Source of the DNA: an uncultured Caulobacteraceae bacterium
GTDB lineage: Bacteria > Pseudomonadota > Alphaproteobacteria > Caulobacterales > Aquidulcibacteraceae
DNA length: 32,392 bases
NCBI GenBank assembly: GCA_902826145.1
Contig: CADEDT010000021.1
Span: 1-32,392 of the forward strand
Direction of reading: 5' to 3'
Both the position numbers and the translations under genes were made by a program. The number at the start of each line of letters is the position of its first letter. Within the stretch, counting starts at the first letter, position 1. The notes beneath the pieces were generated by a model. The model made no database searches, was not told the origin of the DNA, and was given only the letters and a program-made list of their open reading frames with translations. Below are positions 20,813 through 28,988 of the stretch, piece by piece.

Positions 20813-21363
20813 GGCCAGCAGCCTTTTTCATCGCCGCCGGCGCGCTCTTCGTGGCCGCGTTCGCAGCGACGCCCGCACACGCCCAACTGAGCGAAGGCGG
20901 CGGGCCGGTTTCGTACTCCGCCAACAATCTCGAGTACTTCGATAGCGAACGCCGGCTCGTGCTCCAGGGCGATGTCGATATCGTTCAGAACGACGCGCGT
21001 CTGCGCGCGGACCGCATCACCCTTTATTTCAGCGGCTCAAGCGGCGGCGCGGCAGCTGGCGGCCAGCAAGGGCTCGGCGCAGGCGACATCGAACGCATGA
21101 TCGCTGAGGGCGAAGTCTTCTACATCCGCCCGTCGCAGGACGCGCGTGGTGACCGCGCCGTTTACGACGTGCGCCAGGACAGCGTCACCTTCTCCGGCAA
21201 CGTCATTGTCATGTCGCAGGAGAACGTCATCCGCGGCGAGACCTTGGTGCTCCACATCAGCTCGCGCCAGACCGTGATCCGGCCGCAGGCCGGGCAGCGG
21301 GTGCGCGGCGTCTTCGTGCCGAGCGAGGGCAATAACCAGAACCAAGGCAATCGTCCGCAGTGA
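20809..21363 (+). CDS. lptA: LPS transport periplasmic protein LptA (OstA-like)
   Basis: This 184-residue protein has a Sec signal peptide (residues 1-26, ending AHA-Q) and one OstA/LptA beta-jellyroll: SYSANNLEYFDSERRLVLQGDVDIVQNDARLRADRITLYFS, MIAEGEVFYIRPSQDARGDRAVYDVRQDSVTFSGNV, VIRGETLVLHISSRQ. LptA monomers bridge LptC and outer-membrane LptD, carrying LPS across the periplasm. A glycine-rich insertion (about residues 77-90) interrupts the jellyroll, and the tail is a polar Gln/Asn-rich stretch. ATGA overlap with lptC implies translational coupling. A gap of 52 bases separates it from lptB. Confidence 0.94.
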   Translation: MRPAAFFIAAGALFVAAFAATPAHAQLSEGGGPVSYSANNLEYFDSERRLVLQGDVDIVQNDARLRADRITLYFSGSSGGAAAGGQQGLGAGDIERMIAEGEVFYIRPSQDARGDRAVYDVRQDSVTFSGNVIVMSQENVIRGETLVLHISSRQTVIRPQAGQRVRGVFVPSEGNNQNQGNRPQ

Positions 21364-21415
21364 CGGCCGCATTCACCCCCAAGGGTTCACTAATTCTTAG
21401 CGCCGGCGGGTCGAA

Positions 21416-22183
21416 ATGAGCCCCGAGGGCGCGACACGCCGTTCGAAACAGCCCGAGACCGTCCAAGGCGGCCTCGGGGCGGTTCGGATCGCAAAAGGCT
21501 ATCGCGGCCGCCAGGTGGTGAAGGACGTTTCGCTCTTCCTCCGCCGTGGCGAAGTCGTCGGTCTGTTGGGCCCCAACGGAGCAGGCAAAACCACCTGCTT
21601 CTATATGATCACGGGGCTCGTACGCGTGGACCAGGGGCAAATCTTGTTGGACGGCCAGGACGTCACAACACTGCCCATGTATCAGCGCGCCCGGCTTGGC
21701 GTCGGCTACCTGCCGCAAGAAGCCTCGATCTTCCGTGGTCTGACCGTCGAACAGAACGTGATGTCCGTTGTCGAATTGAGTGAGCGCTCTCACTCGAAAC
21801 GGCGCGAGATCGTCGATGGGCTGCTCGCTGAACTGCACGTCGACCATTTGAAAGATGCGCCTGCCTCCGCCCTCTCGGGTGGCGAACGGCGCCGGGTCGA
21901 AATTGCACGTGCGTTGGCGACGCGACCGTCGTTCATGCTGCTCGACGAGCCTTTCGCAGGCATCGACCCGCTAGCCATCGACGACATCCGCAATCTGATC
22001 CTGTTCTTGAAGGATCGGGGCTTGGGCGTTTTGATCACCGACCACAACGTGCGCGAGACGCTCACGATCGTGGACCGGGCTTCGATCATGTTCGACGGCG
22101 AAGTGCTGTTCGAGGGTACGCCCGATGAGGTGCGTAATAACCCCGCCGTGCGCGAAAGGTATCTCGGTAAAGATTACAACTAG
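21416..22183 (+). CDS. lptB: LPS export ABC transporter ATPase LptB
   Basis: This 255-residue ABC ATPase powers LPS extraction by the LptB2FG complex at the cytoplasmic face. Walker A is GPNGAGKTT (residues 52-60), the signature LSGGERRR, Walker B FMLLDEPFAGIDP, and the H-loop TDHN. YLPQEASIFRGLTVEQN is the LptB-type Q-loop region that contacts the coupling helices. The N-terminus has about 20 extra polar residues relative to E. coli LptB. GGCGGG precedes the ATG. It follows lptA after 52 bases and precedes rpoN by 14 bases. The membrane subunits lptF and lptG are not in the window. Confidence 0.96.
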   Translation: MSPEGATRRSKQPETVQGGLGAVRIAKGYRGRQVVKDVSLFLRRGEVVGLLGPNGAGKTTCFYMITGLVRVDQGQILLDGQDVTTLPMYQRARLGVGYLPQEASIFRGLTVEQNVMSVVELSERSHSKRREIVDGLLAELHVDHLKDAPASALSGGERRRVEIARALATRPSFMLLDEPFAGIDPLAIDDIRNLILFLKDRGLGVLITDHNVRETLTIVDRASIMFDGEVLFEGTPDEVRNNPAVRERYLGKDYN

Positions 22184-22197
22184 ACCGGGGCCCGCAC

Positions 22198-23676
22198 ATG
22201 GCGATGACCCCACGTCTAGAGCTCCGCCAAGGCCAAGCCTTGGTGATGACGCCACAGCTGCAGCAAGCAATCAAACTGCTGCAACTCTCCAACGTCGAAC
22301 TCCAGGAATTCGTCGAAGGCGAGCTTGAGCGCAATCCGCTGCTCGAGCGCGAGGAAGGCTCGGCTGAAGCCAAGAAGAACGACGAGGGCGGCGACGCGCA
22401 GGCGCTTGAGTTCGATAGCGGCATGGCGCCAACGGAAGCGGCGCTCGATGTCAGCGTCGCCGACATGGCGCCGGATCTGAGCGCGAATGAGCTGGCTGAA
22501 GCCGGCGCCGCGCCGATGCAGGATTGGTCGAAGGCGTCGTCGGGCAAGAGCTTCGATGATCTGCCCGGCATCGAGGAAACGCTCGCCAGCGACAAGACGC
22601 TGGCTGAGCATCTGGACGCGCAACTCACCGAAGCTGGCCTCACCCCGGTTGAGCGCATGATTGGCGGCGTGCTGATCGATGCGGTCGACGATTGGGGTTA
22701 CATGCGTGCCGACGTGCTCGAGATCGCGCATCGCATTGGCGCGAGCGACGCGGACGTGCTGCATGTTCTGCATGTGATGCAGGGCTTTGAGCCGACCGGC
22801 GTCATGGCGCGCGACATTCCGGAGTGCCTGGCGCTGCAGCTGAAAGAGCGCGGTCGCTACGATCCGGCGATGGAAACACTCGTCAGCAACCTCGATCTGC
22901 TGGCCAAAGGCCATTTCGACCGGCTGATGACGCTCTGCGAAGTCGATCGCGACGATCTTTCCGACATGATCGCCGAAGTGCGTGCGCTGACGCCAAAGCC
23001 CGGCGCCGGATTTGGCGGCGGCACCGTGCAATCGGTGGCGCCTGATGTGTACGTGAAGCAAACGCCGGACGGCATGTGGCTGGTCGAGCTCAACACCGAC
23101 ACCATGCCGCGCGTGCTGATGAACCAGCGTTACTACGCGACGGTCTCGAAGACCGCCAAGCGCGAAGAGGACAAGCAATTCCTCACGGAGTGCGCGGCGA
23201 ACGCGTCATGGCTGGTGAAGAGCCTGGATCAGCGGGCGAAGACGATCCTGAAAGTCGCGCGCGAGATCGTGCGCCAGCAGGACGGCTTCTTTGCCCACGG
23301 CGTCGCGCATCTGCGGCCGCTGAATTTGAAGACGGTCGCTGCCGCGATCGAGATGCATGAATCGACGGTGAGCCGCGTCACCTCGAACAAGTATCTTTCC
23401 TGCGCGCGCGGCATGTTCGAGCTGAAATACTTCTTCACCGCCTCGATCAACGCCGCCGACGGCGGCGAAAGCCACTCCGCCGAAGCCGTGCGCTATCAGA
23501 TCAAGGGCCTGATCGACGGCGAAGGCCCAGCGGAAATTCTCTCCGACGACCGCATCGTCGAGATCCTCCGCGAAAAAGGCATCGACATCGCGCGCCGCAC
23601 CGTCGCGAAATATCGCGAAAGCCTCCGCATCCCAAGCTCAGTCGAACGCAAGCGAAAGCTGGCGCACGGGCTTTAG
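22198..23676 (+). CDS. rpoN: RNA polymerase sigma-54 factor
   Basis: This 492-residue sigma factor directs RNA polymerase to -24/-12 promoters that need AAA+ activators. Region I is the Gln/Leu-rich start (LELRQGQALVMTPQLQQAIKLLQLS). Region II is the acidic linker (about 55-120). Region III contains core-binding and helix-turn-helix segments, and the RpoN box ARRTVAKYRE lies at residues 465-474. Length is normal. It sits 14 bases after lptB, the arrangement common in Proteobacteria. The usual downstream neighbour hpf is displaced by about 4 kb. I saw no convincing -24/-12 promoter in the intergenic stretches I read. Confidence 0.97.
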   Translation: MAMTPRLELRQGQALVMTPQLQQAIKLLQLSNVELQEFVEGELERNPLLEREEGSAEAKKNDEGGDAQALEFDSGMAPTEAALDVSVADMAPDLSANELAEAGAAPMQDWSKASSGKSFDDLPGIEETLASDKTLAEHLDAQLTEAGLTPVERMIGGVLIDAVDDWGYMRADVLEIAHRIGASDADVLHVLHVMQGFEPTGVMARDIPECLALQLKERGRYDPAMETLVSNLDLLAKGHFDRLMTLCEVDRDDLSDMIAEVRALTPKPGAGFGGGTVQSVAPDVYVKQTPDGMWLVELNTDTMPRVLMNQRYYATVSKTAKREEDKQFLTECAANASWLVKSLDQRAKTILKVAREIVRQQDGFFAHGVAHLRPLNLKTVAAAIEMHESTVSRVTSNKYLSCARGMFELKYFFTASINAADGGESHSAEAVRYQIKGLIDGEGPAEILSDDRIVEILREKGIDIARRTVAKYRESLRIPSSVERKRKLAHGL

Positions 23677-23712
23677 GTCGCTAAGCTCGGGCATCCAGCT
23701 CGGGTGCGCACG

Positions 23713-24150
23713 ATGAAATCCATTCTCTCCTACTGGCAGACGTGGGCTCTGCTCTCCGCCCTCTTCGCGGCGTTGACGGCGATCTTTGGCAAGGTCGGCA
23801 TCGAGAAGATCGCGCCGGACTTTGCGACGTTGATCCGCGTGTTCGTGATCTTGGCGTTCGTGGCGGTGCTTGTGGTGACAACAGGCGTCGCGCAGCCGCT
23901 GCAATCCATCTCCGCCAAGACCTACACCTTCCTCGCTCTTTCAGGGCTCGCCACCGGCGCGTCGTGGCTCTGCTACTACCGCGCGCTGAAGCTCGGCCCC
24001 GCTTCGTCAGTTGCGCCCGTCGACAAGCTTAGCGTCGTCATGGTCGCGATCATTGGCGTGCTGCTGCTCGGCGAGCATCTCAATCTGCGCGGTTGGCTGG
24101 GCATCGGGATGATCACGGGCGGCGCCATGCTCGTTGGGTGGAAGACCTAG
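23713..24150 (+). CDS. Half-size EamA-domain membrane protein
   Basis: This 145-residue protein carries a single EamA repeat with about five transmembrane helices. The closing GPASSVAPVDKLSVVMVAIIGVLLLGEHLNLRGWLGIGMITGGAMLVG is the EamA signature. Most DMT exporters have two repeats and about 300 residues; this one would need to dimerise. The ATG at 23713 is preferred over a GTG at 23704. It begins 36 bases after rpoN. Substrate unknown. It is the first gene of the accessory stretch separating rpoN from hpf. Confidence 0.85.
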   Translation: MKSILSYWQTWALLSALFAALTAIFGKVGIEKIAPDFATLIRVFVILAFVAVLVVTTGVAQPLQSISAKTYTFLALSGLATGASWLCYYRALKLGPASSVAPVDKLSVVMVAIIGVLLLGEHLNLRGWLGIGMITGGAMLVGWKT

Positions 24151-24274
24151 CGTTCATGTTGCGGGCGCGAACGCCTGCCGGTCGCAAACTGCAAGTCCAC
24201 TAGCGCCGTATGCAGAAACGGCCTCGCCTTCGCCACGCCATGTGCTACGGCGCCCCGAACTTGGGGGACGACGC

Positions 24275-25732
24275 ATGACCACCGCTTTCACGCCGCCTGC
24301 GGGCAAGGACATTCTCGGGCATCCGCGCGGGCTTTGGTATCTCGTGTTTGCGGAGGCTTGGGAGCGCTTCTCGTATTACGGGATGCAGGCGCTGCTGGTG
24401 CTCTACCTCACGCAGTACCTGCTTCTGCCTGAGCATGTCGGAGCAGTTGCAGGCTTCGAGCAATTCAAAGGTGCGGTCGCTGCCGCTTACGGGTGGCTGA
24501 GCCAAGTCTTCGGCATTGGCGACGGCAACAACGAACTCGCCACGCCGATCGCGACGGCCGCTGCAATCACCGGCGTCTACTCCGCCGGCGTCTATGCAAC
24601 GCCGATGCTCGGCGGCTGGATCGCCGACCGTTTTCTTGGCCGCACGGTGACGGTGGCTCTCGGCGCCTCGTTCATGGTGCTGGGCCACTTCCTGATGGCG
24701 TTCGATGTCGCGTTCGTCGCGGCGATCGCGTGCTTGTTCATTGGCGTTGGCCTCTTCAAGGGCAATATCGCCAGCCAAGTCGGCGAACTCTACGGGCCTG
24801 ACGATCTGCGGCGCGGCACGGCGTATCAGACGTTCCTGCTCGGCATTCAGATCGCGGTGATCGCGGCGCCGCTCGTTGTCGGCTTCCTTGGTGAGAAGAT
24901 CGCCTGGCACTACGGCTTCGGCGCTGCCGGCGTCGGCATGGCGATCGCGCTCGTCGTTTATCTTTGGGGCCGCAAGTATCTGCCGCCTGAGCAACCGCGC
25001 GGCAAGGCCGCAGCGGGCGCACCGAAGGACAAGCTCACGGGCCGCGATTGGGCGACGATGGCGGTGCTGATTGCACTGCTGCCGGTGCTCTCGATGACGG
25101 CAATCGGCAACCAGGAGATTTTCAACGCCTACCTGCTCTGGGGCGAGGAGAACTACAATCTTGTCTTCTTCGGCGAGACAATGCCAACCTCGTGGCTGAT
25201 CTCGCTCGACGCGATCATCTCGACGGTCACCGTTGGCGGTGCGATTTTGTTCTGGAGCGTCTATGCGCGCTACTGGAAAGAGCCGGACGAGATTATCAAA
25301 CTTGCGATCGGCGCGATCATCGCCGCCGGCGCGCCGATGATCCTTGCGTTCGCCAGCGCCAACGTTGCAGCGACAGGTGAGAAGGCGTCGCTACTCTGGG
25401 GCGTCGGCTTCCACGTCGTGAACGACATCGGCTTTGCGATGATCTTCCCTGTCGGCCTTGCCCTCTTCTCGCGCGCGGCGCCGCGCCAAGTCGGCGGGCT
25501 TTTCATCGGCATCTATTATCTGCACCTCTTCATCTGCAATCTAGCCACCGGCAAGATCGCGGGCATGATCGAGACGATGGATGGCTACTCGTTCTGGGCG
25601 ATGCACGCGGGCATCATTGCAGGAGGCGCGGTGCTGCTCGTGGTGTTCGCAGTGCTGTTCAACAAGCTGTTGGCGCCGAAGGCAGTAGATAAGCCACCTG
25701 CCGACGCGGGGCCGCAACCAGCGCCCGCCTAA
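24275..25732 (+). CDS. POT-family proton-coupled peptide transporter
   Basis: This 485-residue inner-membrane protein of the POT/PTR (MFS) family imports di- and tripeptides with protons. The ExxERFxYYG proton-coupling motif is at residues 27-36, GGWIADRFLGR follows in the TM2-TM3 loop, and twelve to fourteen helices can be traced. There is a cytosolic loop at about 235-255 and an insertion with GEENYNLVFFGETMP as in bacterial members. The ATG at 24275 has GGGGGA upstream; the open frame back to 24134 lies before any family feature. The tail is Pro/Ala-rich. Nearby exported peptidases fit peptide scavenging, though linkage is loose. The 124 bases before it show no clear element. Confidence 0.93.
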   Translation: MTTAFTPPAGKDILGHPRGLWYLVFAEAWERFSYYGMQALLVLYLTQYLLLPEHVGAVAGFEQFKGAVAAAYGWLSQVFGIGDGNNELATPIATAAAITGVYSAGVYATPMLGGWIADRFLGRTVTVALGASFMVLGHFLMAFDVAFVAAIACLFIGVGLFKGNIASQVGELYGPDDLRRGTAYQTFLLGIQIAVIAAPLVVGFLGEKIAWHYGFGAAGVGMAIALVVYLWGRKYLPPEQPRGKAAAGAPKDKLTGRDWATMAVLIALLPVLSMTAIGNQEIFNAYLLWGEENYNLVFFGETMPTSWLISLDAIISTVTVGGAILFWSVYARYWKEPDEIIKLAIGAIIAAGAPMILAFASANVAATGEKASLLWGVGFHVVNDIGFAMIFPVGLALFSRAAPRQVGGLFIGIYYLHLFICNLATGKIAGMIETMDGYSFWAMHAGIIAGGAVLLVVFAVLFNKLLAPKAVDKPPADAGPQPAPA

Positions 25733-25803
25733 GCGTCACGCGATAGGCGACGCTCGTCGCAAATCGGTTTGCCGTTCGCAGACCGATGCGGTGAGTTCGT
25801 CGC

Positions 25804-26703
25804 ATGAAGCAGATCGTCATCGCGTGCTCGCTCTTCGGTTTGGCCGCCTGCGCCACGGCGCCGGCGCAAGCGCAGACCGCGTCTTGTCTGCCGGCGGCGG
25901 GCTACAGCCGTGCGCAACTCGACGCACTGAAGACGGCGCAATGGCAGGTGGCGGACGACACGGCACGCAACCGACTGGCGCGCGCGCTGACAGCGTGTCT
26001 CGGCGATCCCGATCCCACCTTGCGCGATGGCATCGTGTTCGAGGGCTTGCAGCACTGGCTTCGCGCAAAGCAAATAACGCCAGAGATGATGCGCGCGCTC
26101 GCCGCGGACTTGGAAGCTCAGCTCACAGCGCCCGACCCGCAAGGCTTCCGCCGCCCGTTTGCGGCGCTCGTGCTCTCGGAGGTGGCACGCGCCGATCGCG
26201 TTGAGCCCTGTCTCGACGCGGCAGCGCGGACGCGTTTGCTCGATAGCTCCCTCGCCTACATCACCAGCGTCCGCGACTATCGCGGCTTCGACGAACGCGA
26301 GGGTTGGCGCCATGGCGTGGCGCATGGCGCCGATCTCATGCTGCAGCTCTCGCTCAATCCCGCGCTCGGCAAGCCGGAGCTGGAGCGCATCACCGCGGCG
26401 ATCGCGGGCCAAGTCTCTCCTGCCGGCCACTTCTATACCTATGGCGAACCGGAGCGACTCGCGCGGCCGATCATCTTCATGTCGCAACGCGGGCTGATCT
26501 CCGAAGAAGAATGGACGCGTTGGTTTGCGCAGTTCATTCCGGCGCAGGATCACAATCTGTTCGCATCGCAAGCGGGGTTGGCACGCCGGCACAACGTGAA
26601 CGCGTTTCTCTATTCGGTGTGGCTCAATGCACGCCTGAGCGAGAGCACGGCGGACGACGTATTGCTGCCCGGCGCGGAAGCCGCGATCCGCGCGATGCCT
26701 TAG
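25804..26703 (+). CDS. DUF2785 family lipoprotein
   Basis: This 299-residue protein has a signal ending LAAC (C16), predicting a lipoprotein. The body is an all-helical DUF2785 domain with the family landmarks DPDPTLRDGIVFEGL, RPFAALVLSEVARADR and, most distinctively, DYRGFDEREGWRHGVAHGADLMLQLS. The conserved W-R-H-x-x-A/V-A-H pattern suggests a buried polar or metal site, but no activity is established for the family to my knowledge. It lies 71 bases after the POT gene. Its stop codon shares TTAG with the stop of the convergent DMT exporter. Confidence 0.85.
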   Translation: MKQIVIACSLFGLAACATAPAQAQTASCLPAAGYSRAQLDALKTAQWQVADDTARNRLARALTACLGDPDPTLRDGIVFEGLQHWLRAKQITPEMMRALAADLEAQLTAPDPQGFRRPFAALVLSEVARADRVEPCLDAAARTRLLDSSLAYITSVRDYRGFDEREGWRHGVAHGADLMLQLSLNPALGKPELERITAAIAGQVSPAGHFYTYGEPERLARPIIFMSQRGLISEEEWTRWFAQFIPAQDHNLFASQAGLARRHNVNAFLYSVWLNARLSESTADDVLLPGAEAAIRAMP

Positions 26704-27635
26704 GCCGTGCGCTTCGAGCGCAGCAACAAGACTTGCCCGATCAGCACAAGCCCGACGCCGCCAAACGCGAGCATCCCCCACGTCTTGTCTTCAAACAGAG
26801 ACGAGACGAGCATCGCCAACGGCGGGGTGAGTGCTGAGATGTAGGACGCCGTAGCGTAGCCACGCCTGCGCGCCAGCATGTAGTAGAGCAGGAACGCGAC
26901 CACTGAGCCGTTGACGGCGAGGTGAAGCAGCGAGAGCATATAGGTCCAGCTCGGATCGAATATCCACGCTTTGCCGGTAGCCAGCGCGAACACAGCAAGC
27001 GCCGCTGCACCATAAGCCATGGCCCAACCTGTGGAGGCCGCGATGCCGGCGCCCGCGAGTTCGCCGCGCCGCGCGTACACGTTGCCCACAACCGCCGCGA
27101 CGACGCCGGCAAGCGTCATCCCAATGCCAGTCATGGCCCCCACGCCGAAATTCGACGAAGCGATCTCTTCCCAAGACATTAGCGCGACGCCGGCAACGCC
27201 AAGACTAGCGGCGCCCCAAGCCAAACGCGGTGAGCGCGTCCCGAACGCAATGCGGAAACCGACAAGATTCAGAAACGCCATCGCCGCAAACAACACCGCC
27301 ACGACGGCTGACGTCACGCGCTCTTCGGCCCAATAGACGAGCGTGTAGTTGATCGTGAACGTCGAGAAGCCGACGCCGAACGCCGCGAGATGTTGCGCGC
27401 GCGTTAGCCAGATACTTTCGCCGCGTATGGCACACCACGCGAACAGCAACGCCGCAGCCAGCGCAAAACGGTAGACAACTGATACGACAGGATCGACGAC
27501 GCCGAACTGCAACGTGATCGCAAACCACGTCGTGCCCCACGCAAGCGTGCACACCGCGATCGCTGCAATGTCGAACCATTGCGTGCGCGGTGATTCGTCC
27601 GGCGTAGCAGCGGTTGCGCTTTGTTCGGCGCTCAT
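26700..27635 (-). CDS. DMT superfamily (EamA, ten-helix) exporter
   Basis: This 311-residue protein has two EamA repeats and ten transmembrane helices. The first repeat contains AWGTTWFAITLQFGVVDPVVSVVYRFALAAALL and INYTLVYWAEERVTSAVVAVLFAAMAFLN. The second ends ISALTPPLAMLVSSLFEDKTWGMLAFGGVGLVLIGQVLLL. Such proteins export amino acids or other metabolites, or import nucleosides and similar solutes; specificity cannot be read. It is divergent from hpf, with 219 bases between them, and convergent with the DUF2785 gene, sharing a four-base stop overlap. Confidence 0.9.
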   Translation of the reverse strand: MSAEQSATAATPDESPRTQWFDIAAIAVCTLAWGTTWFAITLQFGVVDPVVSVVYRFALAAALLFAWCAIRGESIWLTRAQHLAAFGVGFSTFTINYTLVYWAEERVTSAVVAVLFAAMAFLNLVGFRIAFGTRSPRLAWGAASLGVAGVALMSWEEIASSNFGVGAMTGIGMTLAGVVAAVVGNVYARRGELAGAGIAASTGWAMAYGAAALAVFALATGKAWIFDPSWTYMLSLLHLAVNGSVVAFLLYYMLARRRGYATASYISALTPPLAMLVSSLFEDKTWGMLAFGGVGLVLIGQVLLLRSKRTA

Positions 27636-27743
27636 TGAGGCTCCCCGGCGCCAACATGGTGGTTAAGGCGCCTAAAGCAAAGTCATGAGGTTCGCAGATG
27701 CGGCGAGAGGCGCGAATTTGGCGCCCTTTCACCGCTCAACGCG

Positions 27744-27772
27744 TTGACCCTACCCCACCTCGGGCCTAGCTT
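27744..27772 (+). promoter_or_regulatory. Putative promoter of hpf
   Basis: TTGACC, 17 bases, TAGCTT, about 80 bases before the hpf start. The -35 is good and the -10 is mediocre. The surrounding 219-base region separates hpf from the divergent exporter. Apart from this and the ribosome-binding palindrome at 27841, I see only a GC-rich repeat (27793-27820) that could form a leader hairpin. Confidence 0.35.
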
Positions 27773-27840
27773 TGTTACATGGCATCGGGGCGCTCGAGGG
27801 GGCGGGTCCGGCCCCGAGAGCGCCGTTGGTTTTTGAAGCC

Positions 27841-27853
27841 AAGGAGGCTCCTT
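27841..27853 (+). promoter_or_regulatory. hpf ribosome-binding site embedded in a palindrome
   Basis: AAGGA-GGC-TCCTT ends one base before the hpf ATG. The strong Shine-Dalgarno AAGGAGG forms the left arm and can pair with TCCTT next to the start codon; a GAAG just upstream could also pair with CTTC. The loop is only three bases, so the hairpin would be short but could occlude ribosome binding. Confidence 0.45.
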
Positions 27854-27854
27854 C

Positions 27855-28472
27855 ATGCGCATACAAGTCGCCGGACGGCAAATGGATGTCGGCGAAGCGC
27901 TTAGAACACGCATCGAAAATGAACTCGCAAGCGGTGTCGGAAAGTACTTCAATCGTGCAACCGACGCTGTCGTCACAGTCGCCAAGAATGGTGGCGGCTC
28001 GGGCGTAGAGGTGGACTGCACGGTCCACTTATCCTCGGGAATTTCCCTCCAATCCGAAGGCCATGGCGGCGACGCGCATAGCGCGTTCGGCGACGCGATG
28101 GAAAAGCTCGAAAAACGTGTCCGTCGCTACAAAAGGCGCCTGCGGAATCATCACGCGGACAACAAATCTCCCCTTCCAGCTGAGACCGCTTCGGCCTATG
28201 TGCTCGCCCCGTTACAGGAAGAAGCTGAGGACGACGGCGCGGACGTACAGGTGAATGGCGGCGAAGCGGCGCCTCTGGTGATCGCTGAAGCCACAAAACC
28301 AGTGCGAACGATGACGGTGTCCATGGCGGTGATGCAGCTCGACCTTGCGGAGTCCCCGGCATTGATGTTCAGGAACGCCGCCAACGGCGAACTGAACGTC
28401 GTGTACCGGCGGCCTGATGGGAATGTGGGCTGGATCGATCCCGGGCGCGGGAACACAAAAAACGGCGCCTGA
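27855..28472 (+). CDS. hpf: Ribosome hibernation promoting factor, long form
   Basis: This 205-residue protein has an N-terminal HPF/RaiA domain (residues 1-100), which binds the 30S decoding centre and shuts down translation. A variable acidic linker (about 105-148) leads to a C-terminal dimerisation domain (about 150-198: VSMAVMQLDLAESPALMFRNA...GELNVVYRRPDGNVGWIDP). The long form joins 70S ribosomes into 100S dimers in stationary phase. It carries an unusually strong ribosome-binding site inside a palindrome. It precedes ptsN by 48 bases, with a strong stem-loop between. In related genomes it usually follows rpoN directly; here four genes intervene. Confidence 0.94.
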   Translation: MRIQVAGRQMDVGEALRTRIENELASGVGKYFNRATDAVVTVAKNGGGSGVEVDCTVHLSSGISLQSEGHGGDAHSAFGDAMEKLEKRVRRYKRRLRNHHADNKSPLPAETASAYVLAPLQEEAEDDGADVQVNGGEAAPLVIAEATKPVRTMTVSMAVMQLDLAESPALMFRNAANGELNVVYRRPDGNVGWIDPGRGNTKNGA

Positions 28473-28480
28473 GTTACGAA

Positions 28481-28505
28481 GGCCGCTCTCCGCTCGAGGG
28501 CGGCC
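28481..28505 (+). other. Strong RNA stem-loop between hpf and ptsN
   Basis: GGCCGCTCTC pairs with GAGGGCGGCC across a five-base loop (CGCTC). This gives ten consecutive pairs including one G-U. It sits nine bases after the hpf stop and 15 before the ptsN start. There is no U-tract, so it is a poor intrinsic terminator. An mRNA-stabilising, processing or attenuating element is more likely. Confidence 0.55.
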
Positions 28506-28520
28506 ACGCGCAGGGTGAGT

Positions 28521-28988
28521 ATGAACGACTTAAGCGACCTAGTTGCGGCGGACGCCATTATGCCGCGCTTGTTGACGACATCGCGCCGTCAGGCCCTGCA
28601 ACAGATGGCCGACGTGCTCGCAAGGAGCGCCGGCATCGACGCGCGCGCCGCATTCGACACCGTGCTCATTCGCGAACGGCTGAATGGGACTGGCCTAGGC
28701 GAAGGCGTGGCGACGCCGCACGGGCCGCTCGCGGGGCTTTCGCGTCCGATCGCCGCGTTCGCGCGACTCGATCCGCCGCAGGATTTCGAGGCGCTGGACA
28801 ACCGCCCGGCCGACCTCGTGTTCATGCTGCTCTCCCCTCCGGACAAGAGCGCGGATCACTTGAAAGCCTTGGCGCGGATTTCTCGTTTTCTGAAGCACCC
28901 GGACGTGCGTGAAAAATTGCGCGCGGCGCGTGGCGGCGACGAGCTTTACGCGCTGATCTGCGGCGCTTTGCACAGCGACGCGGCCTGA
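28521..28988 (+). CDS. ptsN: Nitrogen-regulatory PTS IIA protein (EIIA-Ntr)
   Basis: This 155-residue protein has the EIIA-fructose-like fold. The phosphorylated histidine is H67 in GEGVATPHGPL. RLNGTGLG precedes it, and the C-terminal LKALARISRFLKHPDVREKLRAA helix pair matches EIIA-Ntr. It is the last acceptor of the EI-Ntr/NPr phosphorelay and adjusts potassium transport, nitrogen and stress responses by protein contacts. The ATG at 28521 is chosen, with AGGGTGAG just before it; a GTG two codons upstream is less likely. Its stop overlaps the start of the next gene by one base. Confidence 0.93.
   Translation: MNDLSDLVAADAIMPRLLTTSRRQALQQMADVLARSAGIDARAAFDTVLIRERLNGTGLGEGVATPHGPLAGLSRPIAAFARLDPPQDFEALDNRPADLVFMLLSPPDKSADHLKALARISRFLKHPDVREKLRAARGGDELYALICGALHSDAA

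Noticed and set aside
22216..23178. 320-codon minus-strand frame opposite rpoN
   Set aside because: Antisense shadow of a fully recognisable sigma-54 gene.
24134..24274. Longer start for the POT transporter
   Set aside because: The added 47 residues resemble no POT N-terminus, and a strong ribosome-binding site precedes the ATG at 24275.
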